From: Plantago major
Taxonomy: Eukaryota; Streptophyta; Magnoliopsida; Lamiales; Plantaginaceae
Direction: 5' to 3'
Length of the DNA stretch: 64,000 bases
Assembly (NCBI GenBank): GCA_026545765.1
Contig: CM048839.1
Location: 90,424,914-90,488,913, forward strand
Shown: positions 46,527 to 58,319 of the stretch, in pieces
Position numbering within the stretch: position 1 is the first letter of the stretch
How the letters are laid out: every line of letters begins with the position of its first letter
Position numbers and translations under genes: made by a program
Notes under the pieces: generated by a model
What the model was told of the DNA's origin: nothing
What the model saw: only the letters and a program-made list of their open reading frames with translations
Databases searched by the model: none

Positions 46527-48972
46527 CACTACAAGAATAACCTGTTTTAACTACAAATTGGTGCTCCGTAGCGACGGATTCGCGACGGATCGATCCGTCG
46601 CCAATCCGTCCCTAATTTGCGACGGATTAACTATCCGTCCCTAATTCGTGACGGATTAGGGACGGGTAGACTAATCTGTCGCGAATTAGGTTTGACTAAC
46701 AATTAAATTGAAAAATAAAAATTAAAAAATAAATAAATAAATTGATTTAACGACGGATTCGAATATTCGTCGCAAATAGCGACGCATAAGCAAATCCGTC
46801 GCTAAACCCGAATAAAGAGAACAGACGGGTTCTTCTTCCCCATTTCTATTCTGCTTCTTCTTTCTCCTTCTCTTCTCCATTTTCATCCAAATTCAAAGTC
46901 CGACCAAAACTCAACCATTCCGGCCAATCTTGAACTCTTTTCGAAGCTCGTGGGACAAGGAACTCGGGTGGTCCATCAAATACATCTTTCTTCGGCTAAT
47001 TTCTCCGTAATCGAAGGTATTTTGGCTAAAACCCTTAGTTTTTAAAATTTGAGAATTTTGTTAATTTCGAGTAGTTTGAGCAATTGTATGTTTATAGGAA
47101 GTATGTAGTAGCTAGTTTAGCTTATATTACGTATTGTGTTAACTTTGAGATGTGCAATTGATATATTTATTGTAAAATTGGATTGTTAGGATGATTGTAA
47201 GTATGTAGGGTATTTAATTTGATATTTTCGTATATGTACTAGGATTAGGAAGATTTAATTGTGTATTTGGAGACAATTTGGTGATTTTAGTGATTTTAAT
47301 ATAATTTTTTCGTATTAACATAAAAATAATTACTACTATGGAGCAATTGTAATTTTTTCGTATTAACATAAAATTCTTAACGTATCATAATTATGAATGT
47401 AATTATACACTTGGAATTACAATTGTAATGATAGCTCTTATTTTTTTCAACAAAACATCATCAATCTCAACACTTCAAGGATGACTTCTCCACCTTCGTC
47501 ACCTCCTCCACCGTCGCCTACACCATTGCCTCCTCCACCGTCGCCTACACCGGAGTGGCCGTATCATAGTTCTGCTGAGTAAGTATGCTTCGTCTTTCGT
47601 AGTAGTGATTCCATTTCTAACATGTAAACTGTATTTTGTAGTTGACTTAGCATAATTGATTTTTAACCTCGTTTTTTTTATGTATGTAGAAATTGCAATA
47701 CACTCTCATATGCAGACATGTGGACTGGTTTTTCTGCTTTCGATAGAGCATTGGAGGCAGAAATGAAGGCCGACGAAGATGCAAAGATGGCTAAAAACCA
47801 ATGCTGGGAAAGAATTGGATGATGAAGATGATGAGGATTTTGACATGACCATTGAGAGGATGATGAACTTTCGATTATTTGAAAGGTCATATCACATGCT
47901 TGAATATAGACGGAATCATCTCTAGGTTAGTGTATATATTCGTATCTTATTTGTGATAATATGATCATTCTTCTTTATTTGTTTGTGCTTTATTTGTGAG
48001 TGGTATGTTAGCCACTATATGTGAGACTAAACTTGGGTGATATGTTAGTCACCATTTTCTTAGCTGCTTTTAGGACAATATGAGTGGTATGTTAGCCACT
48101 ATGGAAATATGTTAGTCACCATTTGTGTAGTATGCGTAATTTTTCATCCATAACTCATGGTATGCACTATATGTGAGACTGAACTTGTGTGCTATGTTAG
48201 TCACTATTGTGTTAGCAAATTTTAGGACAATATGAGTTGTATGTTAGCTACTATATGTGGGTGATATGTTAGTCACCATTTGTGTAGTCCCCTCATTTAA
48301 TTTTCATCTGTAACTCATGGTATGCAATTTACGATTTCAGGCTGATGTGGTGAGGCGAATCGACATTCGAGGAGCTGTCAATTCAAGAAGAAAAAACACA
48401 CCTTCTTAGCCTTGATACATTTATGTTATGCTTCTCCAAGATATTTCGTTTTGAACTTGTGTTTTTCTGCCACTAATCTTCTTATTTTAGCTTCTGTACG
48501 GATATTTAATTTCGTTATGGATAATTTGTATTTGTTGAATGCTTTTTGTTAATTAGTATAGTTTAATTGTTTCAGGTATATTATCGTATTTTATATTCGA
48601 TGAAACAGGTGAAATGTGAAACATGAATAGAAACAAAAATTAAAACAAAATTAAATGTAGCAACATTAGCGACGGATAGATTATCGCTAACCCTTCCACA
48701 ATTTAGCGATGGAATACGTATCCGTCGCTAAATCCCCACCGCAAATTAGGGACGTATAGTAATCCGTCCCTAAATCGCGACGAAAGGTCAACGGATTTAT
48801 CCGTCGAGAATTAGGGACGGATTCCTTATCCGTCCCTAATTCGTTTGAGACTTTCGTTTTTAAGACGGGCGTCTCATCCGTCGCCTGATCCATTGCTAAG
48901 GGATTAGCGACGAATCGGGTGGGCTTTAGCGACAGATAAATACGTCGCAAAAGCCTAATTTTTTTTGTAGTG
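46527..48972. mobile_element. Non-autonomous CACTA (En/Spm) transposon
   Basis: Starts CACTACAAGAATAA and ends TTTTTTTTGTAGTG with TTA on both sides (46524-46526 and 48973-48975). Subterminal regions are crowded with short repeats of CGACGGAT in both orientations (about 46560-46820 and 48660-48950), the expected transposase-binding sites. At 2446 bp it lacks transposase. Tandem-like ATGTTAG(C/T)CACTAT units occupy 47995-48290. Confidence 0.93.
47481..47925 (+). pseudogene. Small two-exon gene inside the CACTA element
   Basis: Exon 1 (47481-47578) begins MTSPPSSPPPPSPTPLPPPP. The donor GA|GTAAGT and acceptor TGTAG|AAA join in frame to ENCNTLSYADMWTGFSAFDR and ALEAEMKADEDAKMAKN. One base shift later it continues GKELDDEDDEDFDMTIERMM and ends RRNHL-stop. 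The product would be about 110 residues, Pro-rich then acidic, with no family recognised. It may be a captured fragment or an element-specific gene. Confidence 0.5.
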
Positions 48973-48975
48973 TTA

Positions 48976-50533
48976 GTATTTGGTTACGTTTTCGTGTTTT
49001 GTGTGTTTTCTAGGTATTTGGTCAAACCGCGTGATTTGGAGGCAAAAAGATGCATTTTATATGCATTCACAGGAGTACGAAGTTCCAATGCCTCAAACGG
49101 ATGCTAGAAGTGGAGCAGGAAGGCCAAAAATACCAAAGTTGAAGTCAAAAGGCGAAATCGAACCTACCAGAGTACCTGGCATACGCCAGGACCTTTCGCT
49201 AACCACTGGCTATGCCAGGCGGGAATGGCGTCGTCGGTGACTTCTTGACGGCTTGACGTAAGCTGGCGTCATTTTGTTTCAGCGTGCGTCTGTTTTGTTT
49301 CGCCGTTCTTTCCTAATTCGTTTCTAATTCCTTTCTTTTCTAGTTTCTATTAGTTAGAACAAAACATCATTAGTTGGATTATCATCTTTTTGCCTCAACC
49401 TAGAACCTTTTTAAGGCAATTACCTACCTATTACTGGAGGTAATTGAACCGATTTCTCTTATAATTCGACGATTGATTATTGTATGGGAGCATATTCTAC
49501 ATACTTTTCTCCGATTGGATTCAAGATCTTCAATTTCTACCTAGGGTTTGTGATACGATTGGGTAAAATTGTATCATCTCTTGTTTCTTGGTTTTTAGTA
49601 TCGATTATGTTTATTGCGTGTTCGTATATGATGTTGATTATGTCTTCGCATATCATGAGTTGCTAAACACCCTAATTATGGGGTGGTGATGGATTCAAGG
49701 CATTCTAGTTAGGGTTCATGCGATTCAATATACATAAGATGCGATTTACTCTGTGTCGTTTTGATTAAATGCGTATGTAGTTATCTGTTTGATGTTCTTT
49801 ACGCCAAAATCACCAATGGATTAAGCAACTGATCTTTTATACCAAAACGTCTAGAGATTGCTAAATCCATTGGTTTGTTGCAAACACAATAACTACATTA
49901 GCTTGTTAATTGTAGCTTAGTGAAATTGACGCCTTCACTAATTCTATCTGTTTTCTAGAACAAATTACAGTTTGTTCATTGTCATAGAGCCTTCGTACCT
50001 TATGTGATGTATTAAGGTGTCTGCCTAGAAAAGCCTAGAGCAGTGTAATAATCGTTAGGATGTGTCCCAGTGATAACTAGAGTAAATCGACATCATTATT
50101 GTTGCATGTTTCCTGCCAGCTAGCTTGTTGTCTGTCACCACACCATAATTCCCTCTCATATATTCATCTCGTTAAGTTAATCTATTTTCTAGTTAGTCTG
50201 CGTAGTTGTTAGATAATCATTTAGTTGCCGAAGCAAAACAAACTTTTACTGCTTTCCATACTGTCATTATTATTCGTAAACCATACTCAGCTTAGTTAAG
50301 TCCTTCGAGACCGACCTCGGGGTTAACTTCACTGCACTACAAGTTTTCATAGTGTTGAGAATTAACTCTTGGCTAAGTAAACAAATTTAAAACTCTGATT
50401 TGACACATCAAGGTACAATCCGTGGAAACCTACAACTCCGTAATCACCTTATGATACATCCACTAATTAGAGGTCCAAATCGAAAGATACCTCTTTGTAT
50501 TTTTAATATTTGTCTGGTGGAAATTTGCTTACA
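48976..50533. other. Unclassified non-coding sequence, LTR-like
   Basis: Continues the 45147-46523 segment across the CACTA insertion. Contains CTGGCATACGCCAGG, CCTAGGGTTTGTGATACGAT and GAGACCGACCTCGGGGTTAAC, styles seen at Gypsy LTR ends. No coding domain. It may be a further, unbounded element nested in A's 3' UTR. Confidence 0.4.
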
Positions 50534-50547
50534 AATTAGTGGGGGAT
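50534..50547 (+). promoter_or_regulatory. Polypurine tract of A
   Basis: AATTAGTGGGGGAT immediately before the 3' LTR. Confidence 0.75.
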
Positions 50548-51019
50548 TGAAAAAATAATTTGTTAAGCAAACAAATAAGAAAACAACGAAGAGGTGCAAT
50601 CAAAAGTGAAACAGTGCGGGGGATGCCGAAGCGGTGCAAAGTTATATATATCTGAATATCTACATGCCAAAGGATGTAACATTAGCCATTCTATTAGTTG
50701 TTGTTGTGTAAATGAATGGATATGTCCATTAAATAGAAAGACACATCTTTTCCTACATGGCTCTTATGATAATTTGCATCTGTTCATAAGCATCACTTCT
50801 AGCACTATAAATAGAAGTGCTCGATCTGTCCATTAACACATCAGAAAATTATTCTTTCTTCATTCCACACTCTTCATATAAATTCTCAAGTACTTGTTGT
50901 ATCCCGAAAGTGTTTTTTTCTTAGTGAGGAGAACTATTGCTTTTTTGAAAGTGATTTCATTCGCGCCTCAAGGTTTAGGTATTCCATACATTTCTGTCTC
51001 TATACAATTATCTCCAACA
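50548..51019 (+). repeat. 3' LTR of A (472 bp)
   Basis: Uninterrupted copy of the LTR split at 12442-12640 and 14638-14915, TG at 50548 and CA at 51019, followed by the AAACC duplication. It contains a TATA box (CACTATAAATAGAAG near 50803). Confidence 0.93.
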
Positions 51020-51024
51020 AAACC

Positions 51025-51480
51025 ATGCCAACTTTTCTTTTGGTTCATAGTGCTAGACTAGTTTTCAGTATAATTGTTGTTGTTTGTTTGTTTGGTATTG
51101 GTTGCTATTGGCAGCTTTGCCGTACCGACATTGATCTCTTCTAAGTCTGCTACAAATATGAGTCATGGTCTGCGCGTACTGGTTGTGGATGTAATTTTTT
51201 ACGGATTTTTATATTCCAGTACTGATCTTGGCACTTTTTTTTTTTAATCTTAAATAGAAGTATTTAAGATACAGCTTCATTCCATCCATTCAATTATGTA
51301 TCCAGAACATATATTTTCGTCTGCCAAATATAGCCTGGGTCTACCTAGGAGAGTGATCTTCACACACCAGCTTCTCTTCAATTACTCCACATCTCACACA
51401 ATCCCTTCTCTCTATATTTCACTTTCTCTCTTTCATTTCTCTCACATTTTTTTCTCTCTTCCATTTTACGTCATTTTTTT
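51025..51480. other. Pre-insertion flank of A, no gene seen
   Basis: Once contiguous with 12441. AT-rich, with a pyrimidine-rich CTCTCTTTCATTTCTCTC stretch near 51420-51460. Confidence 0.5.
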
Positions 51481-51640
51481 CTATCTTCCAATTTTTTGTG
51501 TTAGGCGATTTGCTGGAGATGGAGATCTGCTCGAGAACAGTTTCAAGCTTCTGCTCGCTTTCTTCAATGGTCGACGCCAGAATCTGATCATGCTCCACTC
51601 TTTCACCGGTAGCTTTGAGCCGAGAGGAGTCTTTGTTGGT
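51481..51640 (-). other. Possible coding fragment with coiled-coil-like composition
   Basis: One minus-strand frame reads LKATGERVEHDQILASTIEE and then SEQKLETVLEQISISSKS without a stop for about 50 codons. The codon pattern and heptad-like spacing look coding, but no start, splice partner or family was recognised. It may be a captured or dead exon. Confidence 0.3.
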
Positions 51641-51799
51641 TCAGGTCTCCCCCGATCCACCACTGTCTATACTTCTCATCACTCTACCTGCTCACTTCTC
51701 TACTACTCTCCAAGCTTTACCTGGAGATGTACACCTCGACTTGTGGATGGTGATGTCGGGGAGATCTTGAGACTGTTTTACATCATATACTCTAATTAG

Positions 51800-52060
51800 G
51801 GCCTAAAAAATGCATGTGGGGCAATGTTTGGGCCCAACCACCAATACTTTGGACCCATCCATTAGTCAATTTGTTACATTTTTAGGCCCTGTGGGTGTTT
51901 GATGTTCGGTGCGAATTAGTCCATCTGTAACATTTTTATGCGATTTGGATGTTTGATAGTTTATATTTGGCTCGTATTAATTAATTTTTACCATTTTTAG
52001 GCCTTTTTGGGTTTCTGATTTACTAGTAATTGAGATAGTAAATGATAAAGTAAAAGGCCA
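51800..52060. repeat. Degenerate ~75-bp direct repeats
   Basis: ACATTTTTAGGCCCTGTGGG, ACATTTTTATGCGATTTGGA and CCATTTTTAGGCCTTTTTGG each lead into TGTTTGAT or TTCTGAT. This suggests three decayed units. Confidence 0.5.
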
Positions 52061-53090
52061 ACATATGGGCCATAAATTCCAAATCTTCTGCAATAATGAG
52101 CGGTTGGGATGAAACCAAATTGCCTAGCCTTGACCAAACAAGACACGTGCTTATGCATTTTCAAATTGGACTGTACATTTGTGTCAGATATGAACAGTTG
52201 AAGCCAACTATGAGAATTCATTAAATGTAGTTGAATCAGATGTTTCTGTATCACAATAGCATGTGTTTCAAAAGTACCGTTCTCCTTCACCAAACAACAT
52301 TCACACTGTACTGAGGAACGAATCCCCCGATTTTTTACAATATGTGGGTTTATTATGTTCCAGTTCATTATCAACCCATATGAGCTGATTGAAGACTGAA
52401 AATGAACTGATGATGTTTACATGCATTTGATATGTATTTCCATACAGGAAAAATTTGGCCAGTAGTGCTCATAGTGCTACTTACCATGTAGCGATTAACT
52501 GCATCAGAGTCCCATTACTACAGTAATAGAATGAGACCATTGGAGTAATACCATGGTCTAACAAATCCCGTACAGATATGTACTGGGACAGCGTAATTGG
52601 GTTGGTATGTTGTAGGCTTATCCTACTCTACGAGTGTGTGGTTCACGCGTCACTGTTCTGCCTAATATTGGGCATTAGTATGTATGAGCTAGCTAGTGGT
52701 ACTGTAGAAAGTGCAGAGGCACATTAGTTGTGGACTCGGAGGAAGATTTCAAAATTCCAAGCCACCGTAGGACTCGGCGTGGCGACTCACCGGAACAAGC
52801 GCAGGTTAACATGCATGTTTCACTCCTTATGTCGCCCCGCAGGTTAACATGCATGTTTCGTCATTAGGAATTTTCATACTCGACGTGTGACTTGCCGGAA
52901 CCAAGCGCAGGTTAATATGCCATTATTTTTCATTGTTGTCGCCCAATTTAGTGAAAACCCCCAAAAAGCCTCACCTCCACTATTGAGAAACCAAGGAAAC
53001 ATTTAATATAGCGTGCCTCGCAGCTAGTTGCCACACTAGTTCGAACTTGCCAAACTAATTGTATGTGGATTTTAACTAATTGGCCCGTTT
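52061..53090. other. Non-coding region with a short repeated GCAGGTTAACATGCATGTTT
   Basis: The 20-base motif occurs at about 52803 and 52841, and a variant (GCAGGTTAATATGC) at 52908. Nothing else recognisable. Confidence 0.5.
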
Positions 53091-53099
53091 GAAGGAAAG

Positions 53100-53553
53100 A
53101 CGTATTTGGACGCCGGACACAGGCTTCAGGCGGCAGCCCTTCAGAGCCCAAATTTTAGGGCCCCTAGGCTGCCAAGCCCATATGTGTATAAATAAATAAA
53201 TAAATAAATAATGTAATGAACAAGAAACAATCGGAAGATTGAAGAACAGAGAACACATTTCTTTCTTCATTTCCTTCTCTCTTCTTCATTCTTCCTCTTT
53301 CTTCTCAAAATCTCCTAATTCTTTCCAACATTCCATTAATTCTCAAATCAATTCTCCTATTTCCTAGCTAGAAGAGTTGCACTTTTCAAGTAATTTTTTA
53401 GTTATGTGTAATAATATCTTGAGAGAATATTTCAATGACTTATAATATATGATTTTTGTTATTTAGTTATAATATAAATTTTTTATTTTGTTAATACTTG
53501 GGCCCCGTTTAAAATTTTCGCACAGGGCCCCTTAAATCTATGGGCCGGCCCTG
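53100..53553. mobile_element. Degenerate hAT-derived element
   Basis: The right end GGGCCGGCCCTGG preceded by CACAGGGCCCC is a hallmark of a common plant hAT family (from memory). The left part has CTTCAGGCGGCAGCC and TTTTAGGGCCCCTAGG, its usual opposite end. The interior holds a short (AAAT)n at about 53188-53208. No transposase. Confidence 0.5.
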
Positions 53554-54111
53554 GTGTGCCGGTAAGCAATCCCACTAGCTTTCTTCGGTGGCTCAAGTTT
53601 TGGTATAAAAGTGTAACTAGTAGGGGTGTACATAAATAAAAATCGAGCACCGACCGCCAAACCGCCATTCATATAACCGCACTCACCGATTAAAATTTTG
53701 GACAAAACCGTCCGGGTAATTAGAATCTTATGCCACACGCATAATTATATATATGTCATGTGCATTTCTAGTTAATTAATATGAAAATTTATATTTAATT
53801 AATTTTTATTTTGGGACAATTACAAATTGGTGTCATCTTCAAATCTTTCTTACTAATTAGTGATACATAATATCTTTACTACACAATTTAGTGTCTACAT
53901 ATCTAATTCCAAAAATGTCCTCTTACGAAATACTAAATATAGTATATTTAATAATCAAAATTAATCTTCAATCTTCTCATCATCTATTAGAATATGTTTA
54001 GATTTGGTTTCATAAGATTAGCCAAGTACCATCAAAATAACGGTCGCCCTCATTTACCAGCATTTAATTGAAAGCATCATTTAGCATTATATTAAAAACT
54101 AGAAAATTAAG
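53554..54111. other. AT-rich flank, no feature seen
   Basis: No ORF or repeat signature recognised before the Athila-like element. Confidence 0.5.
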
Positions 54112-54851
54112 CTACCACAACGATTGAAAACAAACATTTACTTGTGAAACGATGTTGATTTGTTTGAATTCGAGTACTTCTAATAACTAGAAAATAGAAA
54201 TTAACAATGTAGTTGTTTGTAAGAATGAGGTAGAAGGAACACAGTAGTTACGATCAAGCAATGCTAATTCGCTCTAGGGCGTTCATACTGTCACACGGTC
54301 GGTGTACAGAAAACTATCAATCCAATTCAACCAAACGTTATTTGAAAATCTTTGAACTAGAGTAATCGTGGGTCGTCAATCCACGATCCTTAACCAAAAC
54401 GTTTTAGAGAATCTTTGAACTAGCTTATTGGATCGAAGGGTTTTTACGAAGATCTTTGAACAAGCCTAACCTATATGAACGATTTCAAACCCTAGAAGCG
54501 AATACGCAAGGCTATCACGCAACTACCATGTTCGGATTGATTTAGCTACTCATAATCGAAGCAAGGATGAAAGAATACAAGATATTGCTCATGTTTAACA
54601 CAAACAGAATGATAATCGTATGCAAGCTTAAACAATTCGAGAAACAGAGTAAGAACGAATTGAATAAGATAAAACAATAGAGATTTACCACAGTAATTAG
54701 GGATTCGATATCAATCCTTCGATGAATAGTCAAAATCAAGCTCCAAAGATCAATCAATCAATGTCAAAACCTAGTCCTAGTAGCTTTTTCTATGAAAAAA
54801 TAGAGTATATGAAGTTATGGCAAAGGAAGACCTAATTCTAATCCAAAGTCT
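54112..54851 (-). repeat. LTR tail of the Athila-like element
   Basis: Corresponds to 61190-61930 of the complete LTR. It is joined at GACCTAATTCTAA to the gag remnant and truncated at ATTAAGCTACCACAACG. Confidence 0.85.
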
Positions 54852-55080
54852 TCTCTAATCGCTTATGTCCCTGCTCAATGCTGTCGAACCACTGATCATT
54901 CCTGCGCTGATTTTCATGTGCTTCGGCCCAGAACCTCTCGGAACACTCCATGTGGTCCCTGATTGCCTGATCAGGACTTCCCGGCACTTTTGTAATCTGA
55001 ACCCGAACTGGCTGAGCTGGAACTGGTTGCTCCCGTGGCGCATTCTCGTAGAAGTTGTTGCCACCTTGGTTATCCTTCTA
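54852..55080 (-). pseudogene. Athila-like gag remnant, copy 3
   Basis: GGNNFYEN, DQAIRDHMECSERFWAEAHE and NQRRNDQWFDSIEQ are seen, ending abruptly at the LTR tail. Confidence 0.7.
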
Positions 55081-55453
55081 GTTGTAGCCCTTTGAATTTT
55101 CTTTCCGTGGCCACCGAGATCAGGTCAATCGGACATCATATGAGAGAGTTATGGCCAAAATGGCTAGACTGCTCTGTAAAACTTCACTTTTGCAAGCTTC
55201 GCTAAAACGGCTCTCAAATATTCATCCGAACTCCGAATTCATTTCCGTTTTCGCCCAGTTACTCTACATTCAAAGATCTAGAACCAAAGTTTTCACTCCG
55301 ATTTTCACCTTCGGGACACAAAAATCCTACAAAACACAAACAAAGCACCAAAGCATAAAAACGCACAAAGACACTATAAAACCAAAGACAAAGACTCACA
55401 AAGACCGCTAAAAAGAACCAAATGAGACATTAGAATATTGTCTCATCAAAATT
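55081..55453 (-). repeat. Partial LTR, copy 2
   Basis: Starts TGAGACAATATTC and breaks at GGGCTACAACT, exactly as copy 1. Confidence 0.85.
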
Positions 55454-56790
55454 CCCAAACCGAACCTTTGCTCGTCCTCGAGCAAACACACAGCCTAAAC
55501 ACACTAGACTCTAAACCATGTAGGCAAATACAAGATTTACAAATCCAAGTAATCGAATCTACCATTGAAAGCATTAAGTCCACCAAATGCAAATGTTTTG
55601 TTCTCAAGTAACCTTGGCAGAAAAGTGCACAGATAATCCCAAAAAACCATTTCTCAAGCAAATAACTCTTAAGTCCAGCACGCTAGTCCCTCACAGGAAT
55701 AATATGCAATCTCTACTCTCTTTGGAAGTGTCCAATAGGGTTATTCGCTCGAAAAGTAAACTGGGAAAGTGACTTGCATCACAAAAATGCCTAGACTATC
55801 TTATGCTAATGTACTCAAATCAAATGGATCAGAAGTGACTTTTTCAAAAAACGACTTATAACAAAAGTTCAAGACCTATGATGTTCCCTTTTTCACTTGC
55901 AATCAAACATAAACCATTATTGCACTGTATTCAATGCATGGCCTCAAAGGGCTCTTTTATCTCAATTTTTTGACGGGTGTCTGTTTTACCGAAAGTCCGC
56001 ACTTTTGTGCGTGTTAGTTTGGTATACATGCCATCAACCCTCACGGTCATATAGCTTTAAGGGCCACGCCGGTATATAGGTAGTATCTGAAACATGCCCA
56101 ACACGACAGACGGTGATCAACTAAGACCATAGATCCACCCCGAGATTAAATTCAGACAGCTTTGGAAACAGCAACAGACTCAAACACAATCAAGCATATA
56201 AATCTCAAAAATTAGTCATAAACAAGTAAGTAACTCTTCCCCAAACCTGTTATTTAGAATGGAGTTTAAAAGTTTGAGAACTCAGAATAAAAGGCATGCC
56301 GTTCGTCATCCCCAAATAAAATGAGTACACATAAGTATGAAAAGGCGCAAGTAATTCGTAAAAAAAAAAACTTGCACATCCCAGGAATCACACAATACAA
56401 ATGCCGGTACAATATTTTTTCATCGGCTCAGGCTTCTCACGGCTTTTGGACTAAAGGACTGGACAGACTAGCTATTTGCAAGAGAAACAGACCTTAAGGA
56501 ATTAACAATGCACTAGGCTACTTCCAGTTACATATCAAACAAAACAAAGGCATTAAGTGGATTTACCACTCACAATAGATACTCAAAACTTGGAAAAATA
56601 ACACGGACACACGAAAGACTCACGAAAATATGAAAAAACACATAGAAACACAGGCAAGAAACTGAAGAGCCTCACATTCCCTCCCCAAACCGAAACTCAA
56701 GCATGTCCTCAAGCTAAGAGTGGAAAGATAAAAGGGATCGAAAGTGTCTGGCCTGTGAAGTACAGTTTATAGTCATGTACTAGACTCTTC
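55454..56790 (-). other. Spacer of copy 2 (non-coding)
   Basis: Closely matches 58320-59655. No coding domain. Confidence 0.7.
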
Positions 56791-56798
56791 CGTGTTGG

Positions 56799-57371
56799 CT
56801 AACGGGTACTCTGGAGGTTCTTGGCTCCTCCGGTTGGTGCAGCTCTTATTCTTCCTTGTTGATAAGTATGTATATACAAGGGTCCTGTGTGCGCCCCTAT
56901 ATAGTTCCTGGTGTCAACCCGCAAGGGTGAGTATGGTGTAGTGGTGGCTTGCAAATCACGTTGCTTGCCATGTACTTCTATAGTGCAGATACGAGCGTGG
57001 AGGTTGACAATCATGCGAGTGGTTTTGATGAACGGTCGCCCAAGCAGCAACATATCCTTTTCCATCTCCTTTCCTTTAACCCGTGTCGACTCCACAACCA
57101 CGAAATCGGCCATAAAAGTGTCCCCATCCAGTGTAACCGGAACATCCTCAATCACACCCATGCACCTACTTCTCGTTCCATTGGCCATCGTGACGAAGCA
57201 TTTCCTGGGTTCCAAACCCTTCAAATCCAGCTCCTCATAGGTCGCAAAGGTCATCAGATTAATCGCCGCTCCTGTATCTACGATGCCAGTTACCTCGGAA
57301 GAATTTCCTATCCCAACCGCCAAATCAAAGCTATCGGCACCGCTGATGCTCTTATCTGCTGCTGGGATCAC
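56799..57371 (-). CDS. Athila-like aspartic protease, copy 2 (open frame)
   Basis: An unbroken 190-codon frame with VTGIVDTGAAINLMTFATYE, VIEDVPVTLDGDTFMADFVV and MLLLGRPFIKTTRMIVNLHA. This is the retropepsin fold with DTG catalytic Asp and the LGRPF motif usual in Athila/Gypsy proteases. A run of 13 G at 57379-57391 just upstream breaks the junction with gag. With no RT partner in the element, activity is doubtful. Confidence 0.8.
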   Translation of the reverse strand: MIPAADKSISGADSFDLAVGIGNSSEVTGIVDTGAAINLMTFATYEELDLKGLEPRKCFVTMANGTRSRCMGVIEDVPVTLDGDTFMADFVVVESTRVKGKEMEKDMLLLGRPFIKTTRMIVNLHARICTIEVHGKQRDLQATTTPYSPLRVDTRNYIGAHTGPLYIHTYQQGRIRAAPTGGAKNLQSTR

Positions 57372-57546
57372 CCTAGCGGGGGGGGGGGGGGCTTACCTCA
57401 AGGACGGCCAGTTTTGCACTCGCCTCCTTTACTGGAGTCGCAATACTGGGTGTGGCTACCTCCTTTTCACGTACCCCGACTCTCACTTCTACTGACTTCT
57501 CAAGTGCCGGTGTAGGTGCTACCTCAACTACCTCCGATGTCTTAAC

Positions 57547-57945
57547 CTAGGACACCGTGTTCTCGAGCTGGCAAGTGCAGGTAGCAAGAATAGACTTCAC
57601 CTTTACTGGCTCATCGAATGTCACCTCAACGGCTAAAGCTCTTTGGGTTTCTGCGGTCGCCGGTAACTTACCCTTTTCTCTTTGCTGAAATCGACCAACT
57701 AGATCCCCCAAAGTCTTCTCTAATCGCTTCTGTGCCTGCTCAATGCTGTCGAACCGCTGATCATTCCTGCGCTGATTTTCATGTGCTTCGGCCCAGAACC
57801 TCCCGGAACGCTCCATATGGTCCCTGATTGCCTGATCAGGACTTCCCGACACTTTTGTAATCTAAACCCGAACTAGCTGAGCTGGAACATGTTGCTCCCG
57901 TGGCGCATTCTCATAGAAGTTGTTGCCACCTTGGTTATCCTGTCA
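57547..57945 (-). pseudogene. Athila-like gag C-terminal piece, copy 2
   Basis: Reads NQGGNNFYENAPREQ, then SGSPDQAIRDHMERSGRFWA and QAQKRLEKTLGDLVGRFQ, ending with a stop near 57547. This keeps the gag part deleted from the 60.3-kb copy. Confidence 0.75.
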
Positions 57946-58319
57946 GTTGTAGCCCTATGAATTGTCTTTCCGTGGCCACCGAGCTCAGGTCAATCGGACA
58001 TCATGTGAGAGAGTTATAGCCAAAATAGCTAGACTGCTCCGTAAAACTTCACTTTTGCAAGCTTCGCTAAAACGGCTCTCAAATCTTCATCCGAACTCCG
58101 AAGCCACTTCCGTTTTCGCCAAGTTACTCTACATTCAAAGATCTAGAACCAAAGTTTTCACTCCGATTTTCACCTTCGGACACAAAAATCCTACAAAACA
58201 CAAAAAAAGCACCAAAGCATAAAAACGCACAAAGACACTATAAAACCAAAGACAAAGACTCACAAAGACCGCTAAAAAGGACCAAATGAGACGTTAGAAT
58301 ATTGTCTCATCAAAATCCC
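57946..58319 (-). repeat. Partial LTR (first ~375 bases), copy 1
   Basis: Starts TGAGACAATATTC and stops at GGGCTACAACT, where the complete LTR would continue for a further kilobase. It joins a gag segment (GATAACCAAGGTGGCAACAA). Confidence 0.85.

Larger units (their letters stand above)
12442..51019 (+). mobile_element. Copia retrotransposon A, interrupted by four later insertions
   Basis: Starts TG at 12442 after AAACC (12437-12441) and ends CA at 51019 before AAACC (51020-51024). The 5' LTR (split), gag, first half of pol, second half of pol, 3' UTR, polypurine tract and 3' LTR are all present in order. The 38.6-kb span arises from a MULE-like element in the 5' LTR, Copia B in integrase, Copia C after pol and a CACTA element. 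Without them A would be about 8 kb or less. All its frames carry stops or shifts. Confidence 0.9.

Noticed and set aside
46560..46830. CRISPR-like or satellite array of CGACGGAT
   Set aside because: Irregular spacing and both orientations inside CACTA ends identify them as subterminal transposase-site repeats.
50548..51019. Solo LTR
   Set aside because: It first looked solo, but a polypurine tract precedes it and AAACC matches the flank at 12437-12441, so it is the 3' LTR of element A.
55446..55661. ORF repeated at 58310-58525
   Set aside because: Appears twice because the spacer is duplicated; no domain, and it lies at the LTR/spacer border.
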